Assembly (NCBI GenBank): GCA_030673355.1
Contig: DAOVJF010000019.1
Coordinates: 1 to 13,051, forward strand
From: Planctomycetota bacterium
Lineage (GTDB): Bacteria > JAJVIF01 > JAPKYR01
DNA: 13,051 bases
Direction of reading: 5' to 3'
The notes under the pieces were generated by a model, which made no database searches, had not been told where the DNA came from, and saw only the letters and a program-made list of their open reading frames with translations. The position numbers were made by a program, and so were the translations under genes. This document shows, one piece after another, positions 8,011 through 13,051 of the stretch (positions within the stretch are counted from its first letter, which is position 1; every line of letters starts with the position of its first letter).

Positions 8011-9219
8011 TTAAAACTTTATCTCCAGGCCCAGGATAGACATGTCATCTGCGGTGGGTATATCCCCATGCCACTTTTTTAAAGCCTTTATCAAGCCGGA
8101 AATACTTTCAATAAGGGGACGATCGAATGTACCCGCAAGGTGTTTGCCCATCGCCTTCATACCATACCGTGTGCCATGGGGACTGAAGGCCTCGGGTATT
8201 CCATCGGTATAGAAAAATATTCTGTCACCGGGTTCAAGGTGGAGGGTGTAATTCGTGAAATTATAATTCGGCATAATTCCGATCGGGATATCCCCTTTGT
8301 CGTTGATATCGATGATTTTTCCGTCGTGGATAATTATCGGGGCAGGATGTCCGGCACGTGTATAAGTAAAATTGCCGGTCCCCAGTTCGAGGACACCATA
8401 CAGGAATGTTATAAAGTCTCCTTTGGTGGAAATAGATTGGAATTGCGAATTGAGCTGATTGGTTACTTCGCCCGGTGAAGTTATGACTGGTGACCGACCA
8501 TTAATACCGGGGCTTAGCAGAATACTCGCGTCCGGATTGTAATTCGACAGCATCCGTCCCATTGCGACTGATTGGAGCGCCGCCGGCACCCCATGGCCGG
8601 ATACGTCAAAAATGTAAATGCCCATATGGGTTTTACCCAGCGGAACCATGTTGAAAAGGTCGCCGCCGATTTTCTCGCAGGGTATGTAAATCGATGAATA
8701 TTTCAAACCCTGTTGTTCACCGGACTCGGGGGGCAGGAGGCTTTGCTGCATCGCCGCGGCAGCTTCAAGGTCGGACCTGATCCGCTCACTCGCCTTGGAG
8801 AGCTGTTTCACCTTATTGGCGAGTTCGTTTTCAAGGTTAATTATCCGTTCGCCGGCCATGACCCTGACCTTCAGCTCCGGATGGTTGAATGGCTTCGTGA
8901 TAAAATCATCCGCCCCGGCTTCAATGCCTGCAACAATGTCATCAATCTGGGATTTCGCTGTGAGAAGAAGGAAATATGTATACCTGCGGTCCTTCTGGCC
9001 CCGAACCATATTGCACAACTCAACCCCATCAACAACCGGCATCATCCAGTCGCTTAAAATAAGCTGGACGTCGTCATCATCCAGGTAAATCTTCCATGCT
9101 TCATCACCATCGTCCGCCGACAGAACATCGTATCCCCACTTCTTGAACAATGTGACAATGATCAACAGGAGCGCTCGGTCGTCCTCGACTATTAGAATTT
9201 TCTTCTGATTGTCTGCCAT
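8011..9219 (-). CDS. Response regulator with PP2C-type (RsbU/SpoIIE) serine phosphatase output
   Basis: A 402-residue cytoplasmic signalling protein. Residues 5-122 are a receiver domain with acidic pocket E12-D13-D14, phosphoacceptor D57 (L-S-D-W-M-M-P), T87 and K109 (T-K-P-F). Residues about 125-165 look like a coiled-coil or signalling helix ending in A-A-A-A-M-Q-Q-S-L-L-P-P, the usual entry to RsbU-type phosphatases. Residues about 170-402 form the PP2C-like domain with metal-binding aspartates in G-G-D187, D205-V-S-G-H-G, Y-T-D339-G and D391-D392. Phosphorylation at D57 should control dephosphorylation of a Ser/Thr-phosphorylated partner, normally an anti-sigma-factor antagonist (STAS protein) in partner switching. 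No STAS protein, anti-sigma kinase or histidine kinase is visible nearby, so its partners are elsewhere. No clear Shine-Dalgarno sequence precedes the ATG. All catalytic residues are intact. Confidence 0.95.
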   Translation of the reverse strand: MADNQKKILIVEDDRALLLIIVTLFKKWGYDVLSADDGDEAWKIYLDDDDVQLILSDWMMPVVDGVELCNMVRGQKDRRYTYFLLLTAKSQIDDIVAGIEAGADDFITKPFNHPELKVRVMAGERIINLENELANKVKQLSKASERIRSDLEAAAAMQQSLLPPESGEQQGLKYSSIYIPCEKIGGDLFNMVPLGKTHMGIYIFDVSGHGVPAALQSVAMGRMLSNYNPDASILLSPGINGRSPVITSPGEVTNQLNSQFQSISTKGDFITFLYGVLELGTGNFTYTRAGHPAPIIIHDGKIIDINDKGDIPIGIMPNYNFTNYTLHLEPGDRIFFYTDGIPEAFSPHGTRYGMKAMGKHLAGTFDRPLIESISGLIKALKKWHGDIPTADDMSILGLEIKF

Positions 9220-9297
9220 TCTATCGTGTATGACTTTTTACTTTTTCGATTAAAGCTGAACAAATACTGCAGGGAATTCCTATACTTGCTTAATTAA

Positions 9298-9489
9298 TTA
9301 TATCGTTCTCCAGAACCGCTTAAAAACCGGTGCAGAAGTACCGTCGCAGTAGTTATTCAAACTCCTGTCTCCAGGGGAAACATCTACCGTGAGATGGTTT
9401 GCACCAATCCTCTTAACATCAATAATATCAAACAAGAGCAATGAGAAGTTACCGTCCCGATTAAGCCCTTGATTTTTTGCAAGGTTCAT
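9298..9489 (-). CDS. Small ORF, 63 residues, possible GGDEF-domain remnant
   Basis: A short leftward frame with AGAGG nine bases before its ATG, 78 bases upstream of the receiver-phosphatase gene and in the same direction. The stretch F-S-L-L-L-F-D-I-I-D-V-K-R-I, followed by N-H and later P-G-D-R-S-L, resembles the start of a GGDEF domain (L-L-L-x-D-I-D-x-F-K-x-I-N-D, then G-H and G-D-x-x-L). The spacing is off and the GG(D/E)EF active-site motif is absent. It could be the decayed piece of a diguanylate cyclase, a small unrelated protein, or non-coding sequence. Confidence is low. Confidence 0.3.
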   Translation of the reverse strand: MNLAKNQGLNRDGNFSLLLFDIIDVKRIGANHLTVDVSPGDRSLNNYCDGTSAPVFKRFWRTI

Positions 9490-9563
9490 ATAATCTTACC
9501 TCTGGAATTGGTTTGAGAAATCTGGAGAAAAAATTAGAAATTTCAAATATTTTGATTTTAGAC

Positions 9564-9592
9564 TTGACAAATTAGGCATTATCAGTAACAAT
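9564..9592 (+). promoter_or_regulatory. Candidate perR promoter
   Basis: A perfect TTGACA at 9564-9569 is followed after 17 bases by AACAAT (9587-9592, four of six matches to TATAAT). The proposed -10 lies inside the palindrome 9579-9607, so a bound regulator would block RNA polymerase. Transcription would begin near 9599, giving a leader of about 14 bases without a Shine-Dalgarno sequence. Confidence 0.5.
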
Positions 9593-9607
9593 AACTGTTA
9601 TTGATAA
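9579..9607. promoter_or_regulatory. 29-bp palindrome over the perR promoter, probable Fur/PerR-family operator
   Basis: An inverted repeat centred on base 9593 with 12 of 14 pairs matched. The outer arms are TTATCA (9579-9584) and TGATAA (9602-9607). The inner 7-1-7 core is TAACAAT-A-ACTGTTA (9586-9600). Fur-family dimers bind AT-rich 7-1-7 inverted repeats of this kind, and the site ends five bases before the perR ATG, so autoregulation by PerR is the simplest reading. The core differs from the Bacillus PerR consensus, so the regulator assignment is inferred from position. Confidence 0.6.
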
Positions 9608-9612
9608 CTGCT

Positions 9613-10020
9613 ATGAAAGACCACGTCGCACATAGAAACACGAAACAGCGGACTATCATCCTGGAGGAACTCACGAAGCTGACTTCTCATCCGACCGCAA
9701 CTGAGCTTTACAATATCGTCAGGAAACGTCTCCCGAAAATCAGTCTTGGCACTGTTTACAGGAATCTTGAGTTGCTGACCGAAAACGGTATCATACAGAA
9801 GCTTGAATTAGCCGGGAACGAGTCGAGGTTCGACGCGATGGCGGTACGGCATAATCATGTGCGATGCGTCGAGTGCGGACGTGTTGACGATCTTATGGAT
9901 ATCCCCGATGACCCTCTTATCGAGAGACCTGCAATAATAGACGGGTACAGGATCGAAGGATATAACCTGGAATTTTATGGGGTTTGTCCTCATTGTTATA
10001 AAAAATCAAAGGGTAAGTAA
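9613..10020 (+). CDS. perR: PerR, Fur-family peroxide-sensing repressor
   Basis: A 135-residue cytoplasmic DNA-binding regulator with an N-terminal winged helix (residues about 8-80, recognition segment G-T-V-Y-R-N-L) and a C-terminal dimerisation domain. The regulatory metal ligands of Bacillus subtilis PerR (H37, D85, H91, H93, D104, from memory) all appear here with a constant offset of 11: H26, D74, H80, H82 and D93. The four structural-zinc cysteines fall at C85, C88, C125 and C128 with the same offset. The Asp in S-R-F-D74 favours PerR over ferric-uptake Fur. In PerR, iron-catalysed oxidation of the two histidines equivalent to H26 and H80 releases DNA. I use the ATG at 9613; an upstream in-frame TTG at 9601 lies inside the palindromic operator. 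No ribosome-binding site is visible. Peroxide-defence genes follow directly and are its likely regulon. Confidence 0.93.
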   Translation: MKDHVAHRNTKQRTIILEELTKLTSHPTATELYNIVRKRLPKISLGTVYRNLELLTENGIIQKLELAGNESRFDAMAVRHNHVRCVECGRVDDLMDIPDDPLIERPAIIDGYRIEGYNLEFYGVCPHCYKKSKGK

Positions 10021-10043
10021 AATTGTTTTTAAAATTCCTTCTG

Positions 10044-10068
10044 TAATCATGTAATACAGTGATGATTA
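10044..10068. repeat. Inverted repeat upstream of peroxiredoxin gene
   Basis: TAATCAT and ATGATTA are perfect 7-bp arms separated by 11 bases, in the 91-bp gap between perR and the peroxiredoxin gene. It could be a second operator for a Fur-family dimer or a weak RNA hairpin. There is no following T-run, so it is not a terminator. It does not share the inner core of the palindrome at 9579-9607. Confidence 0.35.
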
Positions 10069-10111
10069 TGCGAAGGAGCATTTAAAATTAAAAAAAATTG
10101 AGGAAGAAAGA

Positions 10112-10696
10112 ATGACACTGGTAACAAAAGAAGCACCGGATTTTACAGCCCAGGCTGTAATGTCCGACGGAACTTTCGAGGAGATCAAACTTTCAGATTA
10201 CAGGGGGAAGTACGTGATACTGTTCTTCTACCCACTCGATTTCACGTTCGTATGCCCGTCGGAAATTATCGCGTTCGACAGGGAAATCGATAAGATCAGA
10301 GAGAAAGACGCCGAGGTGATCGGCGTATCGGTCGATTCACATTACACGCACTTCGCATGGAGAGGAACTCCCCGCGATAAGGGTGGAATCGGGGAGATTA
10401 ATTATCCCCTTGTCGCGGACCTGAATAAAAAGATCACTTCGGATTATGGGATCCTGTTTAATGACTCGGTTGCCCTGAGGGGATTGTTCCTGATCGACAA
10501 GGAAGGAATAGTCCGGCACGAGGTTATTAACGATCTCTCACTGGGTAGAAGTGTCGATGAAGCGATGAGAATGCTCGATGCGCTTATTTTCACCGACACG
10601 CATGGTGAGGTCTGTCCGGCTAACTGGCGTAAGGGTGAGAAGGCGATGACGCCGACCGCTGAGGGTGTGGCTGAATATCTCGCCGGCCATGTCTGA
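10112..10696 (+). CDS. 2-Cys peroxiredoxin (AhpC/Prx1 type)
   Basis: A 194-residue cytoplasmic thiol peroxidase that reduces H2O2 and organic hydroperoxides. The active site P41-x-x-x-T45-x-x-C48 (L-D-F-T-F-V-C-P-S-E) holds the peroxidatic cysteine, with R123 as the usual active-site arginine. The resolving cysteine is C168 in G-E-V-C-P-A-N-W, so this is a typical 2-Cys enzyme. A G-G-I-G motif (91-94) is present, but the C-terminal Y-F motif of overoxidation-sensitive forms is replaced by E-Y-L-A-G-H-V, so it may be fairly robust. GAGGA (10100-10104) lies seven bases before the ATG. It sits between perR and superoxide reductase. No AhpF or thioredoxin reductase is visible, so its reductant is encoded elsewhere. 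Confidence 0.95.
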   Translation: MTLVTKEAPDFTAQAVMSDGTFEEIKLSDYRGKYVILFFYPLDFTFVCPSEIIAFDREIDKIREKDAEVIGVSVDSHYTHFAWRGTPRDKGGIGEINYPLVADLNKKITSDYGILFNDSVALRGLFLIDKEGIVRHEVINDLSLGRSVDEAMRMLDALIFTDTHGEVCPANWRKGEKAMTPTAEGVAEYLAGHV

Positions 10697-10752
10697 TAGA
10701 ATATAGAACCAGATATAAAAAAAAGAGATGGAAATCGAAAGGAGAAAAAATT

Positions 10753-11130
10753 ATGGCTACTGAAAGACTTCAAATCTGGAAATGTGAAATCTGCGGGAAT
10801 ATTGTTGAATCGGTGCATTCAGGCCAGGGTGAACTTGTCTGCTGCGGACAGCCGATGAAACTCAGGAGCGAGCAAACCGCCGACTGGAGAACCGAGAAGC
10901 ATGTGCCTGTCATCGAGAAGGTTGATGGCGGAGTGAAGATCACAGTCGGAAGCACGCTTCACCCGATGGCCGAGGACCATTACATCGAGTGGATCGAGGT
11001 TATTGTCGATGGGAAAGAATACAGGGAATTCCTGAATCCGGGCGATGCTCCGGAAGCGTTCTTCCCGATCGATGGTGACAACCTTGTCGCCCGTGATTAC
11101 TGTAATGTGCACGGCCTGTGGAAATCATAG
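10753..11130 (+). CDS. dfx: Desulfoferrodoxin, two-iron superoxide reductase
   Basis: A 125-residue enzyme that reduces superoxide to H2O2 without forming O2, typical of anaerobes. Residues 1 to about 37 are the desulforedoxin domain with Fe(Cys)4 ligands C11, C14, C30 and C31. Residues about 40-125 are the neelaredoxin-like catalytic domain with Fe(His)4Cys ligands H50 (E-K-H-V-P), H70 (H-P-M), H76 (H-Y-I-E-W), C117 and H120 (C-N-V-H-G-L-W); E48 and K49 beside H50 are the usual second-sphere residues. All ligands of both centres are present, so it is the two-centre class. AAAGGAG lies eight bases before the ATG, and the gene follows the peroxiredoxin after 56 bases with no terminator between, so the two are probably co-transcribed. 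Its product H2O2 is the substrate of the neighbouring peroxidases. Confidence 0.97.
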   Translation: MATERLQIWKCEICGNIVESVHSGQGELVCCGQPMKLRSEQTADWRTEKHVPVIEKVDGGVKITVGSTLHPMAEDHYIEWIEVIVDGKEYREFLNPGDAPEAFFPIDGDNLVARDYCNVHGLWKS

Positions 11131-11159
11131 GGCATACTATCTGTCCTTCATATATAATT

Positions 11160-11240
11160 CCGGGGATTCCTGACGATCCCGGTAATGTTGACCGGAAAAG
11201 ATATCCATTGCCGGACATTTAAGGAATCCCTGAATTTTTT
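11160..11240 (+). terminator. Terminator-like stem with a competing alternative hairpin upstream of rubrerythrin
   Basis: A perfect 9-bp stem GGGATTCCT (11163-11171) with AGGAATCCC (11222-11230) is followed, after TGAA, by six T residues (11235-11240), which looks like an intrinsic terminator with a long loop. Inside the loop CCGGT (11179-11183) can pair with ACCGG (11191-11195). The 5' arm can instead form a local hairpin, CCGGGGAT (11160-11167) with ATCCCGG (11176-11182), one G bulged. The two folds exclude each other. It may simply end the perR-peroxiredoxin-reductase transcript, or act as an attenuator for rubrerythrin. Confidence 0.5.
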
Positions 11241-11244
11241 CTTC

Positions 11245-11250
11245 TATAAT
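11245..11250 (+). promoter_or_regulatory. Candidate -10 element for rubrerythrin
   Basis: A perfect TATAAT lies five bases after the T-run of the terminator-like stem and 41 bases before the rubrerythrin ATG. No convincing -35 is visible at 16-18 bases. A second TATAAT at 11153-11158, just before the hairpins, also lacks a -35. Either could let rubrerythrin be transcribed separately from the genes before it. Confidence 0.35.
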
Positions 11251-11291
11251 TATCTTCAGACCTATTACCTTTTTAAAAATTGAGGAGAACC

Positions 11292-11867
11292 ATGACAAGC
11301 ATAAAAGGAACCCGGACGGAAAAAAATCTCTTAACGGCATTTGCCGGGGAATCCCAGGCAAGAAACCGATACACTTACTTCGCCAGCAAGGCAAAGAAGG
11401 AAGGCTTTGTGCAGATCTCAAAAATCTTCGAGGAGACAGCGAACCAGGAAAAGGAGCACGCCAAGAGGCTGTTTAAATTTCTTGAGGGAGGAGAAGTTCA
11501 GATCACAGGTTCGTTTCCTGCTGGTGTGATTGATTGCACGAGTGAAAATTTAAAGGAAGCGGCAGGTGGTGAAAATTACGAATGGACCACGATGTACCCG
11601 GAGTTCGCGGTAACGGCAAGGGAGGAAGGATTCGATAAAATCGCGGATGTTTTCGAGGCCATCGCTGTCGCGGAGAAGCAGCATGAGAAACGGTACAATG
11701 CACTCAGGTCAAATATAGAGGGCGGTACAGTTTTTAAAAAGCCGGGTAAAGTCGTCTGGCAATGTCAGAATTGCGGGTTTATCCATGAGGGTGATGAAGC
11801 TCCTGACACCTGCCCGGCTTGTGCCCATCCGCAGGCACATTTCGAATTACTTAATGAGAACTGGTAA
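11292..11867 (+). CDS. rbr: Rubrerythrin
   Basis: A 191-residue non-heme diiron peroxidase that reduces H2O2 to water in anaerobes. The N-terminal four-helix domain carries the diiron ligands E20, E53, H56, E94, E97, E128 and H131, close to the Desulfovibrio vulgaris positions as I recall them. The C-terminal rubredoxin domain binds Fe through C158, C161, C174 and C177 (C-Q-N-C-G and C-P-A-C). Length equals the classical enzyme, and no ligand is missing. I use the ATG at 11292, with GAGGAG (11282-11287) four bases before it; an in-frame TTG at 11280 overlaps that site and is unlikely. It lies 161 bases after superoxide reductase, behind a terminator-like structure, and 50 bases before the flavodiiron gene. 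Electrons likely come from a rubredoxin or NADH:rubredoxin reductase encoded elsewhere. Confidence 0.97.
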   Translation: MTSIKGTRTEKNLLTAFAGESQARNRYTYFASKAKKEGFVQISKIFEETANQEKEHAKRLFKFLEGGEVQITGSFPAGVIDCTSENLKEAAGGENYEWTTMYPEFAVTAREEGFDKIADVFEAIAVAEKQHEKRYNALRSNIEGGTVFKKPGKVVWQCQNCGFIHEGDEAPDTCPACAHPQAHFELLNENW

Positions 11868-11917
11868 AATAATGCTTTACGCAGAGATGTGTAATCGGCA
11901 GGTTAGGATTGGTAATA

Positions 11918-13051
11918 ATGGACACGAAATTGCGTGAAGGGATTGACTGGGTTGGGTACGTGGACTGGCATGTCCGCGATTTTCATGGTTACCAGACAGA
12001 TCGCGGGGCGACATACAATGCGTATATTATCAGGGATAAAAAAACCGCCCTGATTGACACCGTTAAAGAACCGTTCAGAGAAAATCTTCTTCGTAACATT
12101 AAATCATTTACCGATTTAAGCAAGGTGGATTTTGTGGTCTGCAATCACGCCGAACCCGATCATTCGGGAAGTTTACCTGAAGCGATGAAGGCCATGCACA
12201 ATGCAACACTGGTATGTACCGCCAAATGTGAAAAAACACTCGGGCATCATTATGACACTTCCGGGTGGAAATTTCGGATTGTTAAAACCGGAGATAAGAT
12301 CCCGTTAGGCACACGCAGCATGGAGTTTATCGAAACTCCCATGGCCCACTGGCCGGAATCGATGTTTACATATATTCCTGAAGAAAAGATCTTATTCTCT
12401 ATGGACGCTTTCGGGCAGCATTACGCGACATCGCAAAGGTTTGATGATGAGGTGATACTCCACACGGCGATCGATGAAGCGAGGATTTACTATGCCAACA
12501 TCCTCATGCCGTTCCCCCGGCAGTGCAGGAAAGCTCTTGAGGCTGCCGGGAAACTCGAAATTGAGATGATCGCACCGAGCCACGGGATTATCTGGCGAAG
12601 CCATATTGAGGAGATAATCAAAAAATACAGTGAGTGGGCAAACAATCAGGTGAAGCAAAAGGTCGTTGTGATTTATGACACTATGTGGAACTCGACCGGT
12701 GACATGGCGGAAGCAATTTATGAGGGCGCGAACAGGCCGGGCGTTGAAGTTGTATTGCTTCATATCCGTCGCACGACTTTAACAAGGATCGCAACGGAAA
12801 TCCTCGATGCGTCCGCGGTGGCTTTCGGTTCCGCGACGCTAAACCGCGACATGATGCCGATGGCGAGTGCTGTTATGACTTACCTGAAAGGTTTAAGAGC
12901 TATCGGGAAGGTTGGATTCTCATTCGGATCGCATGGTTGGGGCAGGGGAGGTCCTGAAGCGATTGAGGATCAATTTAATGAGTTAAAATGGGGAGTCCTC
13001 AGGAAACCGATTAAATGTAAATACGCACCAACTCCCGAAGTTCTCGATGAA
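11918..13051 (+). CDS. fprA: Flavodiiron protein (FprA-type O2/NO reductase), 3' end outside window
   Basis: 378 residues are seen before the right edge; the family is about 400 long, so only the last residues are missing. Residues 1 to about 250 form a metallo-beta-lactamase-like domain with diiron ligands H77-x-E79-x-D81, H144, D163 and H222, all conserved. Residues about 255-378 form the flavodoxin domain with the FMN phosphate loop Y-D-T-M-W-N-S-T, F-G-S-A-T-L-N and G-S-H-G-W-G. The enzyme reduces O2 to water or NO to N2O using FMN and electrons from rubredoxin or F420H2. AGGA (11905-11908) lies nine bases before the ATG, a rather weak site. It is 50 bases after rubrerythrin with no terminator between, so the two are probably one operon. 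No rubredoxin fusion is seen in the visible part. Confidence 0.96.
   Translation, partial: MDTKLREGIDWVGYVDWHVRDFHGYQTDRGATYNAYIIRDKKTALIDTVKEPFRENLLRNIKSFTDLSKVDFVVCNHAEPDHSGSLPEAMKAMHNATLVCTAKCEKTLGHHYDTSGWKFRIVKTGDKIPLGTRSMEFIETPMAHWPESMFTYIPEEKILFSMDAFGQHYATSQRFDDEVILHTAIDEARIYYANILMPFPRQCRKALEAAGKLEIEMIAPSHGIIWRSHIEEIIKKYSEWANNQVKQKVVVIYDTMWNSTGDMAEAIYEGANRPGVEVVLLHIRRTTLTRIATEILDASAVAFGSATLNRDMMPMASAVMTYLKGLRAIGKVGFSFGSHGWGRGGPEAIEDQFNELKWGVLRKPIKCKYAPTPEVLDE

Noticed and set aside
9601..9612. TTG start at 9601 for perR
   Set aside because: It lies inside the palindromic operator, and the ATG at 9613 gives a protein whose metal ligands align with PerR at a constant offset.
10073..10078. 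AAGGAG before a possible small gene between perR and peroxiredoxin
   Set aside because: No ATG, GTG or TTG start lies at a suitable distance, and the peroxiredoxin ATG has its own GAGGA.
11244..11258. PerR box overlapping the rubrerythrin -10
   Set aside because: It has about 10 of 14 matches to the Bacillus PerR consensus, but the right half is poor and it has almost no dyad symmetry. The match comes mainly from the TATAAT.
11280..11291. TTG start at 11280 for rubrerythrin
   Set aside because: It overlaps the GAGGAG ribosome-binding site. The ATG at 11292 gives the classical 191-residue length.

Overview
The window suggests an uncultured, mostly anaerobic but oxygen-tolerant Gram-negative bacterium. 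The evidence is exported multiheme c-type cytochromes, several signal peptides, and an anaerobe-style oxygen and peroxide defence set (PerR, peroxiredoxin, superoxide reductase, rubrerythrin, flavodiiron protein). The mix would fit a candidate phylum near the FCB group or a metal-reducing lineage, but no phylogenetic marker is present, so this is only a guess. No rRNA, tRNA, CRISPR array, transposase or phage gene is visible.

Layout. (1) Bases 1-2768, minus strand: a two-gene respiratory electron-transfer module. A membrane-anchored cytochrome with nine CxxCH motifs is followed, one base later, by a five-helix b-type cytochrome of the HydC/FdnI type carrying at least three C-terminal single-heme c domains; its 3' end lies outside the window. 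(2) Bases 2781-3131: a divergent intergenic region with candidate promoters in both directions and a 13-bp palindrome. (3) Bases 3132-6218, plus strand: a 1028-residue exported protein with about twelve GG(N/D)DxY repeats, probably a beta-solenoid, followed by HEAT-like helical repeats. I recognise no named family. (4) Bases 6315-8006: glutamine-dependent NAD+ synthetase, with no Shine-Dalgarno sequence and a TATAAT close to the start codon. (5) Bases 8011-9219, minus strand: a receiver-PP2C (RsbU/SpoIIE) phosphatase convergent with nadE, only four bases from it. Upstream is a small ORF that may be a GGDEF remnant. (6) Bases 9564 to the right edge, plus strand: perR with a 29-bp palindrome over its promoter, then a 2-Cys peroxiredoxin, desulfoferrodoxin-type superoxide reductase, rubrerythrin and a flavodiiron protein (missing only its last residues).

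The right half works as a unit. PerR would sense peroxide by metal-catalysed oxidation and release the genes beside it. Superoxide reductase turns superoxide into peroxide, peroxiredoxin and rubrerythrin remove peroxide, and the flavodiiron protein reduces O2 to water (or NO to N2O). The left half is an inner-membrane to periplasm electron conduit resembling Geobacter CbcL split into two genes, with extra c-type domains. The least explained object is the repeat protein at 3132-6218. The most interesting regulatory structures are the perR palindrome and a set of mutually exclusive hairpins upstream of rubrerythrin.
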